Origin: a virus
DNA length: 64,000 nt
IMG/VR virus record: IMGVR_UViG_3300035698_024184
Span: 1-64,000 of that record
Direction: 5' to 3' (one strand)
In this document: piece after piece, positions 37,788-47,442 of the stretch
Numbering within the stretch: the first letter of the stretch is position 1
Layout of the letters: each line of letters opens with the position of its first letter
The notes under the pieces: generated by a model
Databases searched by the model: none
Told to the model about the DNA's origin: nothing
What the model saw: only the letters and a program-made list of their open reading frames with translations
Made by a program: the position numbers and the translations under genes

Positions 37788-38865
37788 ATTTTTCTACCTC
37801 ACTAAATAAATTATTTCTCTCTTCTTCATGTTTCATAATATAAGCATATAAACCATCACTACCATGAAACTTCTCTTCCTTATACTTAAACCAACTACCC
37901 GCTTTTTCAACAATTCCGTATCTAATAGCATAAATTATCATTCCCTGAACAATATCAACATGCCCCTTAGAAAACTTAATACCTTTTCCATCAATATAAT
38001 CAGCTACAGTCAACCAATAACTACCCTCCCTACGAGCAGAAAAAGTCTTATTTTTCTGAGTAAAGAATTTAATTTGTTGTTGAACAGCATGTTTTTCACC
38101 TTCTATTTCCTCATGTTCAACTGCTCCAGCCGAACAACGAATTCGTATTGAATGAAAATGCTTCATCGCCTGACCACCACTTACAGTTTCAGGATTACCA
38201 TAACCACTCAACTTATATCTTATTTGACGAACACCAATAATAGAAGGATGAGTTAAATCTTTTTGTCTTAAATAATTATATGCAGAGGTCCATTTTTTAG
38301 CTGCTAATGCTAACATACGTGCTTCTAATGCCATATGACTATTTTCAGCAGATTTTTCAATTTTTCCAGAAGGAACCATACTATCATAATCATCAATAAT
38401 AATAGCTCCAACTGTACCAGAACGAATTAAAGATTCAATTATATCAACAGACTGTTCTCCATAATCACAATTCATTTTTATAAAATTTGGATCTTCAACA
38501 TCAACACCTAAATTAGCAAACCATTCGGGATCCCAAGCCCCATCTTCATCATTCCAAACAACAATTGGACATACTCCTTCTGGTAAAGCTCCTTTTTTAG
38601 CTAATCGTTGAAAATTTGCTACCCACAACGCCGCAGTAGTTGTTTTCCCACCTGATTCCGGCCCAAATAATTCAGTTGCTCTACCAACAGGAATACCACC
38701 TCCTACTTCAGTATCCAATGCTGGTATTCCCCAAGGTATTCGTAATACACCAGCTTTTTCTTCAGAAGCAAATGAAATCACAGTAAGTTTATCCTTAGCT
38801 GCTTTACTATACTTACTATTAATTTCTTTCATTAAAGTTTTTAAAACTTCTAATTTTTCATTCAT
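37738..38865 (-). CDS. recA: RecA-like recombinase
   Basis: Start ATG 38865 with GAGG upstream. GPESGGKTT Walker A at 68-76, VVWNDEDGAWD, AIIIDDYDSM Walker B, GVRQIRYKLSG loop L2-like. 375 residues. Acidic C-terminal tail. It performs strand exchange in phage recombination and repair. It is downstream of the SSB-like gene and hairpin 38887-38941. Confidence 0.9.
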   Translation of the reverse strand: MNEKLEVLKTLMKEINSKYSKAAKDKLTVISFASEEKAGVLRIPWGIPALDTEVGGGIPVGRATELFGPESGGKTTTAALWVANFQRLAKKGALPEGVCPIVVWNDEDGAWDPEWFANLGVDVEDPNFIKMNCDYGEQSVDIIESLIRSGTVGAIIIDDYDSMVPSGKIEKSAENSHMALEARMLALAAKKWTSAYNYLRQKDLTHPSIIGVRQIRYKLSGYGNPETVSGGQAMKHFHSIRIRCSAGAVEHEEIEGEKHAVQQQIKFFTQKNKTFSARREGSYWLTVADYIDGKGIKFSKGHVDIVQGMIIYAIRYGIVEKAGSWFKYKEEKFHGSDGLYAYIMKHEEERNNLFSEVEKYAKTETACSEEASSEG

Positions 38866-38886
38866 ATAAATCCTCAATAAAAAAAT

Positions 38887-38941
38887 TGGGACCGAAATTC
38901 GGTAATTCAATAAAATAGTAGATAAATTAATCTCGGCCCCA
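38887..38941 (-). terminator. Hairpin between SSB-like and RecA genes
   Basis: TGGGACCGA (38887-38895) pairs with TCGGCCCCA (38933-38941, one G:U), and an internal ACCGAAATTCGGT palindrome sits at 38891-38903. On the minus strand a T7 run follows the stem directly, 20 nt before the RecA start. It is a terminator or attenuator. Confidence 0.65.
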
Positions 38942-38949
38942 TATAATTC

Positions 38950-39702
38950 TTAGAACCGAACTCGTTGATCTGCCTCATTATACTGTGGTACAGCATCACT
39001 ACTAGTATTACCTTCAGTATTACCTTCAATATTTGGAGCCTTATTAGATGCTACACTTAACTTTTCAACATCCAACATCGCTTGTTCAATTGTATAAGGT
39101 TTTAATACATCTAACATATCTATTGATTCAATTAACTCAACAGGATAGGTACTAAGATCAGCCTTTTCTACATAACTATAATTCGTACCCGAAGCATTAG
39201 ATTGAGCATCATTAGGCCGAATTATCTCATATTGTAAACCAATTAAAGTACCACCTTTTTTCGCAATTTGTTTCAAAATAATATCTGAAACCTCACCTTT
39301 AACCATTAACAATTTCTTTTCATCTTTATGTTCATTACCCTTATTATCAATCCAAGTTGTATGATCTATAATCGAAAAGAAATTCGCTATATAAGATTTA
39401 ATCCCTGCTTCACAATAGGGACAACGATCATCACCATTACCTCTCAAACAAGTACGAAAATTATGCCAATCAAGTTTACGCTTAGCAGTATTATAAAGAG
39501 CAAATTGATGTTCTCGAATTACAAAAGGCTCAAATTCCATATTATCAGACTTAAATGGCCCTAAAAAAGTAACTTCTGTTTCAGAATTCACCTTCATAAA
39601 AAATCTACGAACACGTCCTGATTGACGTTCTTGCTCTTCTTTTTCACGCTCTTGTTGAGCTAAATCTACATTACCACCAACTATCCAACTTTTTTCTGTC
39701 AT
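38950..39702 (-). CDS. Single-stranded-DNA-binding protein, gp32-like
   Basis: 250 residues. MKVNSETEVTFLGPFKSDNM, TCLRGNGDDRCPYCEAGIKS (zinc-type CxxC), then beta strands and a Gln/Ser/Glu tail ending in a terminal Phe (RVRF). A zinc-bearing OB fold and an acidic tail with a terminal aromatic are typical of T4 gp32-like proteins. Position next to RecA and replisome supports it. Confidence 0.6.
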   Translation of the reverse strand: MTEKSWIVGGNVDLAQQEREKEEQERQSGRVRRFFMKVNSETEVTFLGPFKSDNMEFEPFVIREHQFALYNTAKRKLDWHNFRTCLRGNGDDRCPYCEAGIKSYIANFFSIIDHTTWIDNKGNEHKDEKKLLMVKGEVSDIILKQIAKKGGTLIGLQYEIIRPNDAQSNASGTNYSYVEKADLSTYPVELIESIDMLDVLKPYTIEQAMLDVEKLSVASNKAPNIEGNTEGNTSSDAVPQYNEADQRVRF

Positions 39703-39725
39703 TTTTTTACCTTTAACTATAATAG

Positions 39726-40136
39726 TTATTTTTTACCATATATTTTTATTTGACAACCCACGATAATTTTCCCTGGAACTAAACCCAAACCGTGTACAAT
39801 TACATCACCAACTTCATTTAGTTTTAATGCTTCTGTTAGCATTTTAGCAACATCTTTAGGAATATAACCTACTTGAACATAACTTCCTTCTAATCTAAAT
39901 AACACTTTAACCGCAAATTCATCATATTTATTATCAGGCTCTCGTTCTAAACAAACAGGTATCCAATCTTCTTGTATATGAACTGTTAAAGCCTTATTTA
40001 AATAATTTTGTCTTACAGTCCCATCATCATTAGAAAAAGTTACACCAACTACCGATATTAAATTTTCATCACTATAATCGACATCAGGTTTTTGTTCACC
40101 AAATGTCGCGCCAAAAAAATTCTTTAATTCAGTCAT
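39726..40136 (-). CDS. HIRAN-domain protein (136 aa)
   Basis: VVGVTFSNDDGTVRQNYLNK, then VCLEREPDNKYDEFAVKVLF and VQVGYIPKDVAKML match the HIRAN domain, which binds DNA 3' ends or forks. Stand-alone HIRAN proteins occur in phages. ATG 40136 with GGAG; overlaps the upstream gene. Confidence 0.7.
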   Translation of the reverse strand: MTELKNFFGATFGEQKPDVDYSDENLISVVGVTFSNDDGTVRQNYLNKALTVHIQEDWIPVCLEREPDNKYDEFAVKVLFRLEGSYVQVGYIPKDVAKMLTEALKLNEVGDVIVHGLGLVPGKIIVGCQIKIYGKK

Positions 40137-40786
40137 TTATCAATCTCCATGTTTAAATTCTTTTCTTTAATTCGCATCGAACCAATTTCTGTCTCAATAA
40201 ACTCATCACTACAATCTACCTTCCCTTTTAATGTCTTAAATAACACATTAACATTCCTCTGAAAATATTCATTCGCTGCCTTTCTACGACCTTTAAATTT
40301 AATACATTCCATATAATATAAATACTTCATTCCAACTACATGATTCATTGTATATAATTGGCTTTTATTTGATCTATTAATAAAAGGAGCCGGAGGTACA
40401 ATACTTAATTTACTCCAACGTCTTATTGTATCAGTACTTACACCAATATATGCCGCTAAAAATCCAATAGTATAAAGTATCAATTCTTTTCCACCATACA
40501 TAATCTTTTTCGTACTACCTACTTTAGTAAACAATCCCTGAATAGTCAACCCTTGTTCTCCCAAAGCCTCTTCAATTTCAGCGGCACGAACAAAATCACC
40601 CTCCATGATAGCATCCCTTAACTTCTTTCGTAACTCTAAGGCAGTAGCTTCACGCTCTATTCGTTTCTTATATGCTCGAACCCTCTCCCCCTTCAAAGCC
40701 CTATAACGATCAAAAGATTTTCTTTTTAATCGTTCTTTATTTCTTTGATAATACTTTTTATTTGTTTCAGTTCTATCCTTCACCAT
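40133..40786 (-). CDS. MerR-like helix-turn-helix protein (217 aa)
   Basis: N-terminal basic coiled region (ETNKKYYQRNKERLKRKSFD), then at ~105-150 YTIGFLAAYIGVSTDTIRRW, a MerR-type winged helix (wing PAPFINRSNKSQLYT). The rest is a helical tail. Likely a DNA-binding regulator or replication-associated protein. Confidence 0.6.
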   Translation of the reverse strand: MVKDRTETNKKYYQRNKERLKRKSFDRYRALKGERVRAYKKRIEREATALELRKKLRDAIMEGDFVRAAEIEEALGEQGLTIQGLFTKVGSTKKIMYGGKELILYTIGFLAAYIGVSTDTIRRWSKLSIVPPAPFINRSNKSQLYTMNHVVGMKYLYYMECIKFKGRRKAANEYFQRNVNVLFKTLKGKVDCSDEFIETEIGSMRIKEKNLNMEIDK

Positions 40787-42324
40787 TTATACCTCTTTTT
40801 ATCATACACAATTTCAGGTACAACTACACCAAATCCTTGTTGTTTCATAGTTTCTATTCGTCGATAACTATGTCTTCGTAATAAACCATTATGATTATCT
40901 AAAAAATCAATAACAATTGCTTTATCTTTACCCTTTGATATACGTAAAGAACGCCCAATTCGTTGCACTACTTTTGTACAACTACAACCACCACCAGCAA
41001 GTATAAGAACATCGATCACTGGCACATCAACACCTTCATCATAAATTGACGTACCAATTAAAACTTTTATTTCTCCTTCTCGAAATTTATGTAGTGTTTC
41101 TATTCGTTTTTCACTACTAACTTGTCCGTGCATAAATACAGAAGAAATTCCACGATATTTTAATAACTCTTTTAATATTTCACCATGTTCAATTCTTTGA
41201 ACTAATATTAAAATAGATTTTTCTTTATTATAATGCTCTTCTACTTTATCTAATATCTGACTATTTCTCTCAACATGCCTCACAATTCCCGTTGTATAAA
41301 CATTATGATAAGAATTATATTGTACCATAGGCAGATTAATTAGCACAATCTCAATTTCAGGACAAACTAAATATCCAGCCTTTTTTCCTTCAATAGCATT
41401 CATTTTATATAAAATTCGACCCGTTGCTGCCATTAAAGCAATCCCTGCATCATCATTCCGAAAAGCTGTCCCACTCAATCCAAATTTATAATAAGCATTT
41501 ATTCCCATAAATACCTTAAACCAACCTAAAGCTCCAACATGATGAATCTCATCCCCAATTAAACAATCAGAATTAGAAAACCATTCTTTAATTTTAGCTC
41601 TATATTCCCGCTGTTTTTTAGTAGTATTGATTAACCTCTTCGTAAATAAACTTAATAAAGAACCAACTGTTACTACAGTAATAAATCCTGGTGTATGTAC
41701 ACCCCCACCATATCGCCCAATTAACGGAATATCTTCATTTAATTCAAAGCAATGAACTGTCTCTGGCCCAATAATATGTTGTTTTAACACCCCATAAGTC
41801 TGTTGTAACAGCTCTTTCGTATGTACTAAAAAGATACTTCGACAACCTAATTCAGTTAGTAATTTGGTAGCCAACAAACTTTTACCACCACCTGTAGCAA
41901 TATTAAATATTCCTCTTGTACTATTAATTCCCCTCCTAATAGCTTCTGTTTGTTCAGGACGCATACTTCGATCTTCATTTTCAACATCTACTTCGCGATA
42001 TTTTAATGCCAAAATATTGCGTGGCTTCACACGTTCATCCACTAAATCATACTTTATGCCTCTTTCCTCTAAAATATCCAAACATAAAGAAATTAAACCC
42101 GTTGGAAACCTCTGCATTTTTTTATTAAAAAGATGTATAAAACCATCCCATTTTAATTCCATTCCCGTTTCTTTTAACTTTTTTTCTTTCGCCATTTCTA
42201 AATATTGTTCCTGTATTACAGGAAATGAAAATGCCTCATCTAATACCAATAATGGAATCTTACCATATATCTCTGTATTTGCATTTCTCATTACAATCCT
42301 TACTTGTTGACTACTAAAAGCCAT
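40780..42324 (-). CDS. SF2 DNA helicase (UvsW/RecG-like)
   Basis: 514 residues, AGGAG before ATG 42324. Walker A ATGGGKS at 143-149, LVHTKELLQQ (Ia), DEIHH (II), GLSGTAFRND (III), FMHGQVSSEKR (IV), IYDEGVDVP (V) and QRIGRSLR (VI). It should unwind branched DNA or R-loops, like T4 UvsW. Confidence 0.85.
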   Translation of the reverse strand: MAFSSQQVRIVMRNANTEIYGKIPLLVLDEAFSFPVIQEQYLEMAKEKKLKETGMELKWDGFIHLFNKKMQRFPTGLISLCLDILEERGIKYDLVDERVKPRNILALKYREVDVENEDRSMRPEQTEAIRRGINSTRGIFNIATGGGKSLLATKLLTELGCRSIFLVHTKELLQQTYGVLKQHIIGPETVHCFELNEDIPLIGRYGGGVHTPGFITVVTVGSLLSLFTKRLINTTKKQREYRAKIKEWFSNSDCLIGDEIHHVGALGWFKVFMGINAYYKFGLSGTAFRNDDAGIALMAATGRILYKMNAIEGKKAGYLVCPEIEIVLINLPMVQYNSYHNVYTTGIVRHVERNSQILDKVEEHYNKEKSILILVQRIEHGEILKELLKYRGISSVFMHGQVSSEKRIETLHKFREGEIKVLIGTSIYDEGVDVPVIDVLILAGGGCSCTKVVQRIGRSLRISKGKDKAIVIDFLDNHNGLLRRHSYRRIETMKQQGFGVVVPEIVYDKKRYKW

Positions 42325-42339
42325 ATAATACTCCTATAT

Positions 42340-43214
42340 TTACATTGGTAATGAACGAATTTCTAAAGCAACTCTATCTCTATGTTTTCCAATACTATCA
42401 AAAGGTTTAATATTTAATTTACAAGTCATTAAAGGTCTAGCTGGATAAGAAGCTCTGGAAGCATATGTTGATTTTCCAACTCTATGAGAGTAAACCCAAC
42501 ACCCCCAATTAGCCGCCCATTTATATCTTTCTGTGCACTCCGAATTTTTATCTAACTTTTCAGGCATACCCATTACAGGCTTCGGCGGTAAAATACAAAA
42601 AGTATGAGAATGTCCTCTAAATGCAACATCACAATCTTTATCTTCAACCATACGAGTTAAATGATTAGGCTCCGCACCTGCTGTTCTACCTCCACCATGA
42701 CCATGCTGAATATATAATATGACACTACGAGTTGAACTACCTCTACGAAACTTTAATCGTATAAATGCTTCATCAGTAAGATCATAAGTATCCAAATCTT
42801 CCACTAACCTTTGTTGTATATTCTCATTATGATATTTTTTAATAAAAAACAATGGTTACCTTCAATTAAACCCAAACATTTATCTTTTATCGGCTTAATA
42901 ATACTTAAAAATCGACAACGTTGCTGCATCAAAACATCGGATAATTTTTCTCTAGTTGTTTCTGCATCTTCATCTAACATCCAATCAGGTAATACATCAA
43001 AATCAAATCTTTTAATATCTTGGGGTTTAATCGCATCTAATAAATCCCCTCCACCAAACCAATATGAATTAGGTTGATTTTTTATTTCATATACTAATTG
43101 ACGAAATTTTTGTTCAGCACAACCCCTCGCACCAATATGCACATCCCCTATAGGATATATTGTAAACACATCTGTTCTTGAAGAAACTTTTATAACCTTT
43201 TCAATTAATCTCAT
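42340..43214 (-). pseudogene. Calcineurin-like metallophosphoesterase requiring a -1 frameshift
   Basis: Frame 1 from ATG 43214: IYPIGDVHIG (D24, H26), GGGDLLDA (D57, D60) and LIEGNH (N120, H121) then runs to TAG 42804. In the -1 frame the C-terminal half continues FIKKYHNENIQQRLVEDLDT..., ILYIQHGHGGG and FRGHSHTF, ending TAA 42340. The shift point holds T TTT TTA at 42843-42849, a perfect slippery heptamer, then A AAA AAT. Joined, the protein is ~291 residues with all metal ligands. It is a programmed frameshift, a natural mutation or a homopolymer error. Confidence 0.75.
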
Positions 43215-43221
43215 TTATCAC

Positions 43222-43440
43222 CTATTCATCTAATTTTAAATTACCCACCTTAACTTCATCTTCTATTAATTTACGAATTAACTGTGTAATAATTTCATTT
43301 CGTGTGATCTTTGCAGTACCTTCTATACTAACTTCTCGATAATGATTTTTTAATTTATCTAAAGATTCAATTAAAACCTTTGGCAAATAACACATAATAG
43401 GAACTTTTTGTTCTTTTACTTTTGACTTAATTGTTGACAT
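43222..43440 (-). CDS. Ribbon-helix-helix-type DNA-binding protein (72 aa)
   Basis: KVPIMCYLPKVLIESLDKLK starts with a short strand then helix; ITRNEIITQLIRKLIEDE gives the second helix of an RHH (CopG-like) fold. Probably a small repressor or regulator. ATG 43440 behind AAAGGG. Confidence 0.6.
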   Translation of the reverse strand: MSTIKSKVKEQKVPIMCYLPKVLIESLDKLKNHYREVSIEGTAKITRNEIITQLIRKLIEDEVKVGNLKLDE

Positions 43441-43451
43441 AATACCCTTTC

Positions 43452-45584
43452 CTAATACTCGCTTGTATGTATATCTGTATCACTAATTACTTCTGTATCT
43501 TCTGATTCTTCCAATTCTTCTAATCCATATTTACTATCTGACCAATTATATCCCAATTTTCCATCAACCAAAACAGGTACTCTTAATTCTACTGCATTTT
43601 CTAACACCTCATTAATTTCTTTTACAACTTCCATATTTTTCTCTTCACCTCGATCTTCAAATTCTAATACTAATTCATCATGTATTTGTATCAATTGATC
43701 GACATAAAACATCTCTTCACTTTGAACTTTTTGATATAAATTTCTCATAGCAATTTTTATTAGGTCTCCGGCCGAGCCTTGAATAACTGAATTAACAGTT
43801 TGTCGCAATGCCGCCTGTTTCTTAATCCAATCAATCCCTTGTATATCTGGCAATCGACGCCGACGACCTGACATAGTAGTAACATATCCATTTATTTCCG
43901 CATTTCGTTGTATATATTGTATATACTTATGTACATACTCATACATACCAAAATAATTATCCAAGTATTCTTGAGCTTCTTCTTCTGATATTTTCAACGT
44001 TTTTGATAATCCATATTGTGTTTTTCCATACACAATTCCAAAATTAATTGCTTTTGCTTGAGAACGAGTCATATCCATATCGTATTTCTCTACAATTAAA
44101 TCACAAGTATATTGATGTAAATCGGCACCATTTAAAAATGCCTGACACATAATTGGATCCTGCGAAAAATGAGCCAATACTCTTAATTCAATCTGACTAT
44201 AATCCGGTACATATAATATCTTACCTTCTCCAGCAATAAAAGCAGAACGAATAACTCTACCTGTTGGTTGATTTTGTAAATTAGGTTCTTTACAAGATAA
44301 CCTCCCCGTTCGTGTTCCATGTTGTAAAAAGCTACCTCGAACACGATTATCTATATCAACTTTTTCTAATAATCCTTTAACATAAGTTGACTGTAATTTA
44401 CCCCATTTTCGATTTTCTAATAATACTTCAGCAAATTTAGAACCACCTTCCACTAAAAATTGAAGTGTTTCAGCATCAGTAGAAGGCCCAGTCTTACCTA
44501 CTTTTAATGGTAAAGGCTTAGCTTTTTCTTTAGCAATATAACTTTTTGCTTTTTCAATTTCTGCTACATCAGTAAGCACCAATAAATCCTTTTGTACTCT
44601 TTCAACTTCTTTTTTATCAGCAAAAAGTATCTTTGCTAATTGATTAGTACTACCAAAATTAATTTTATCTTTTTCAGTTTTCCCGCTTAATATTAATAAT
44701 TGTTCTTTATATCCAATTAAATCACTAGCAATTTTTACTCCTAATTCTTCTAAATACTTTTTATTAAGAGTTATCCCTTTCCACTCAATATCCGCTAAGA
44801 CATATACAATTGGCATTTCCAATTCATTGAACACCTTTGTAAATTCTAACTTTTCCAATATAGGTTTATATACTTCCATTAACCGATAAGTATGAAAACT
44901 ATCATCACAAGCATACTCTCCCATTTTATGAATTGGAGTAGTTCTAATTTCCTCATCAGCTACTTCCGAAAAAGAAGAGGGTTCCCTACCCAAACGATTT
45001 TTAGCTTGAATTTTTAACCCATGCCTCTCATTTTCATCAATCAACCAAGATGCAATCATACCATCAAATAACCGAGTTGTATAAGGAACATAAACACCTT
45101 GCGACTTCAATATATTCAAATCATATTTAGCATTCCACATAGCTATCAATTTTTCACCATTTATAAAAAATGACCTTAATTTATCATAAACTATATTAGA
45201 AGTCAATTGTTCTGTAATAATTTCAGTAACTTCCAAATCAGCAATTTCTTCTATTATAGCTTGTTTTAATCCGGCCCATGTTTCAATTGATGCTTCAACC
45301 CTAGCTCTTCTTAACTTTTTATCATAAAATATTAACTGTGATTCAAGTTGTAACTTTCTTTCTTCTTTTGTTTGAATTTTATGTCCAATAGGAATATAAA
45401 AATTCTCATATGAATCTTCTTCTATTCCATCTCTAACTTTAATAGTAATAGAACATCCAACGTGTTCACACGAAAAAGGTCTCACCCCTGTATTTTCTGT
45501 ATCAAAAGCAAACACATCAACAGCCTCTAACTGTTGAACTAAATAATTTAATTTTTTCATTGTATTTACAATAAAATTCTTCAT
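43452..45584 (-). CDS. polA: Family A DNA polymerase (Pol I type) with 3'-5' exonuclease
   Basis: 710 residues. Exonuclease: FAFDTENTG (DxE), WNAKYDLNIL and GEYACDDSFHT (YxxxD). Polymerase motifs: PDYSQIELRVLAHFS (A), RSQAKAINFGIVYG (B, Phe at the ddNTP-selectivity position) and QIHDELVLEF (C). The ATG at 45584 overlaps the primase TGA. The replicative polymerase of this phage. Confidence 0.95.
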   Translation of the reverse strand: MKNFIVNTMKKLNYLVQQLEAVDVFAFDTENTGVRPFSCEHVGCSITIKVRDGIEEDSYENFYIPIGHKIQTKEERKLQLESQLIFYDKKLRRARVEASIETWAGLKQAIIEEIADLEVTEIITEQLTSNIVYDKLRSFFINGEKLIAMWNAKYDLNILKSQGVYVPYTTRLFDGMIASWLIDENERHGLKIQAKNRLGREPSSFSEVADEEIRTTPIHKMGEYACDDSFHTYRLMEVYKPILEKLEFTKVFNELEMPIVYVLADIEWKGITLNKKYLEELGVKIASDLIGYKEQLLILSGKTEKDKINFGSTNQLAKILFADKKEVERVQKDLLVLTDVAEIEKAKSYIAKEKAKPLPLKVGKTGPSTDAETLQFLVEGGSKFAEVLLENRKWGKLQSTYVKGLLEKVDIDNRVRGSFLQHGTRTGRLSCKEPNLQNQPTGRVIRSAFIAGEGKILYVPDYSQIELRVLAHFSQDPIMCQAFLNGADLHQYTCDLIVEKYDMDMTRSQAKAINFGIVYGKTQYGLSKTLKISEEEAQEYLDNYFGMYEYVHKYIQYIQRNAEINGYVTTMSGRRRRLPDIQGIDWIKKQAALRQTVNSVIQGSAGDLIKIAMRNLYQKVQSEEMFYVDQLIQIHDELVLEFEDRGEEKNMEVVKEINEVLENAVELRVPVLVDGKLGYNWSDSKYGLEELEESEDTEVISDTDIHTSEY

Positions 45585-46564
45585 CTAATATTCCTTATTT
45601 TATTTACAAAACATAAATTTATATGACTTTCTAACCATTTAACTTCATCTGAATCACAATCCCCTACATCATTATATGATTTATCATATTTCTTCTCTAA
45701 ACCTTCCCAATCAATCACATAAGTTTTTATTCTGTCCTGAATCATACCAATTAACTTACTGGAACCTTTTTTACCTGACAAATCATTATCAAACCAACAT
45801 ATCATAGATAAACCAAAAGAAGCAATTTGGTCCACTTGTACCTTAGATACAGAAGAACCCATAATTGCCACACAATTTTTAATCCCTACCTGACTAGCAA
45901 AAATAACATCCAAAGGCCCTTCAAAAACATTTATAAATTCTTCTTTTATATCTATTTGATCGATTCCAAATACTATACTAGATTTTTCAAAATGCCAATA
46001 ATTATAATATTTTATAGATTCCATATTATCATCAATAATACGCCCAACAGCACCTCTTAATCTTTTTTGTCGATCATAAATTGGTATAACAATTCTTTTT
46101 AATGTTTCATCATAACTTAAATCCCATCCATTTATTGAGACACTACTAATTCCTCTAATATCACAATATTTTTGAGCTTCTTGTACCTCTTCTATACGAG
46201 TATAAAAAGATAACAAATTAGAACTATATATTGAATATTGATCTTTTATTATTTCATATTGCCATTCCGTCAACTCTTTTATAATTTCTTTAGGATCATA
46301 AAATTGTGCTTCAATAATCAACTTTTCAAAATCAATTAAATCAATATCTTTATTAATGGCACCTACAGCTATAACTAACTGTTCTAAAGTCCCATGAGCA
46401 TTACAACTTAAACAATTATACAAATGAGGTATTTGTACTCTAACACCAGCGCTAGGATGACTATCTTTATGAAAAGGACAAGAAAAAGAGATATTTTTAG
46501 GCCCAACTTTTACATCCTTTAAATCCAATCGTTCTAATAAATTTTCTAATTCCTTAGTTTTCAT
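45581..46564 (-). CDS. DnaG-like primase
   Basis: 327 residues. N-terminal CHC2-type zinc site (ISFSCPFHKDSHPS, then LYNCLSCNAHGT) and a TOPRIM domain INVFEGPLDVIFASQ (Glu) with CWFDNDLSGKKG (DxD). It makes RNA primers for the lagging strand. Located between the polymerase and CsrA genes. Confidence 0.85.
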   Translation of the reverse strand: MKTKELENLLERLDLKDVKVGPKNISFSCPFHKDSHPSAGVRVQIPHLYNCLSCNAHGTLEQLVIAVGAINKDIDLIDFEKLIIEAQFYDPKEIIKELTEWQYEIIKDQYSIYSSNLLSFYTRIEEVQEAQKYCDIRGISSVSINGWDLSYDETLKRIVIPIYDRQKRLRGAVGRIIDDNMESIKYYNYWHFEKSSIVFGIDQIDIKEEFINVFEGPLDVIFASQVGIKNCVAIMGSSVSKVQVDQIASFGLSMICWFDNDLSGKKGSSKLIGMIQDRIKTYVIDWEGLEKKYDKSYNDVGDCDSDEVKWLESHINLCFVNKIRNIR

Positions 46565-46788
46565 TTATGATCTCCAAAAGGAACTCGATTTCCATTTTTA
46601 TCAACAACATACCTCTTTCCCTGACGTAGACGTTTAAACCCCTCTGTTTGTTCATATCCAACTATATCTAACTTCATTGGCTCAAAACCCAAACAATGTG
46701 GATCTCCTTTACATATTTTTCGCTTTCCACATCTTTGACAAATTTTACTATTATTTGGATATTGATTCTTTTTTATTATCGTTACCAT
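46561..46788 (-). CDS. Cys-rich small protein (75 aa)
   Basis: ATG 46788 behind AAGGATAC. KICQRCGKRKICKGDPHCLG has four Cys and one His for a zinc site. Basic. It overlaps the CsrA gene end by 38 nt, and its TGA overlaps the primase start. Function unknown. Confidence 0.55.
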   Translation of the reverse strand: MVTIIKKNQYPNNSKICQRCGKRKICKGDPHCLGFEPMKLDIVGYEQTEGFKRLRQGKRYVVDKNGNRVPFGDHK

Positions 46789-46954
46789 CTAGTATCCTTT
46801 CATATACTTCTTTACGATAAATAGATACTTTATCAGAAGCCTTAAAGCCTAATCGAACTTGTTTACCATTTACATTAGTAACCTTAACAACAATTATTTC
46901 ATCTCCAATCGCAATAATTACTTCTTGATCTATTTTACGTCCTAAAACTAACAT
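46751..46954 (-). CDS. csrA: CsrA family translational regulator (67 aa)
   Basis: MLVLGRKIDQEVIIAIGDEI, KVTNVNGKQVRLGFKASDKV, then SIYRKEVYERIL match CsrA closely, better than the 3660-3848 paralogue, including R in QVRLGF and the IYRKEVYE helix start. It is placed in the replication cluster behind AAAGGATA. It could bind phage or host mRNAs with GGA hairpins. Confidence 0.9.
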   Translation of the reverse strand: MLVLGRKIDQEVIIAIGDEIIVVKVTNVNGKQVRLGFKASDKVSIYRKEVYERILDGNDNKKESISK

Positions 46955-46959
46955 ATGTA

Positions 46960-47433
46960 TTATCCTTTAAAATAATTTAAAATACTTATTACACAATCTC
47001 CTACTCCACCAATAGAATAACAATGATATACTAACCAAGGATGTTTCTCACGTCCATTTGTTACAACAGCAAACACTGGAATACCTAATAATTTAGCATA
47101 TACAATTTCTTGAATTGTTCCATAAGAAACCGAACCATCAATTATCGCAATCACTCCTTGACTTTTTGCAATCGCTTCTAAATCCCTTTCTACTAAAGGT
47201 TTATAATCTACATCATCTCTATTTTTTTCTCCGGCATCAATAACAATAATATCACTTCGTGATAAATCATAAAATGGATTAACAATCTCCCATCCATATT
47301 TTAATTCAAGTTGTTGTTCCCATATCTTAATTCTTGATCGAGAATCAAAAGGATGAGCTAAATATAAACAAATAGGTTTACATCTAAAAATTCGTTTAAC
47401 TCGACTACAAAATTGTATCCATTTTAAATTCAT
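46960..47433 (-). CDS. Nucleoside 2-deoxyribosyltransferase-like protein
   Basis: 157 residues. CLYLAHPFDSRSRIKIWEQQ, then DIIVIDAGEKNRDDVDYKPL, VERDLEAIAKSQGVIAIIDG and SYGTIQEIVYAKLLGIPVF are the order of a Rossmann-like NDT fold (YLAHP, D, E in TIQE). It would exchange bases on deoxyribosides or degrade nucleotides. Family call by motifs. Confidence 0.6.
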   Translation of the reverse strand: MNLKWIQFCSRVKRIFRCKPICLYLAHPFDSRSRIKIWEQQLELKYGWEIVNPFYDLSRSDIIVIDAGEKNRDDVDYKPLVERDLEAIAKSQGVIAIIDGSVSYGTIQEIVYAKLLGIPVFAVVTNGREKHPWLVYHCYSIGGVGDCVISILNYFKG

Positions 47434-47442
47434 AATATTTCC

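Noticed and set aside
42804-42852. Two separate genes for the metallophosphoesterase halves
   Set aside because: Neither half has all metal ligands; the second has only a TTG start without a ribosome site; together they form one normal enzyme.
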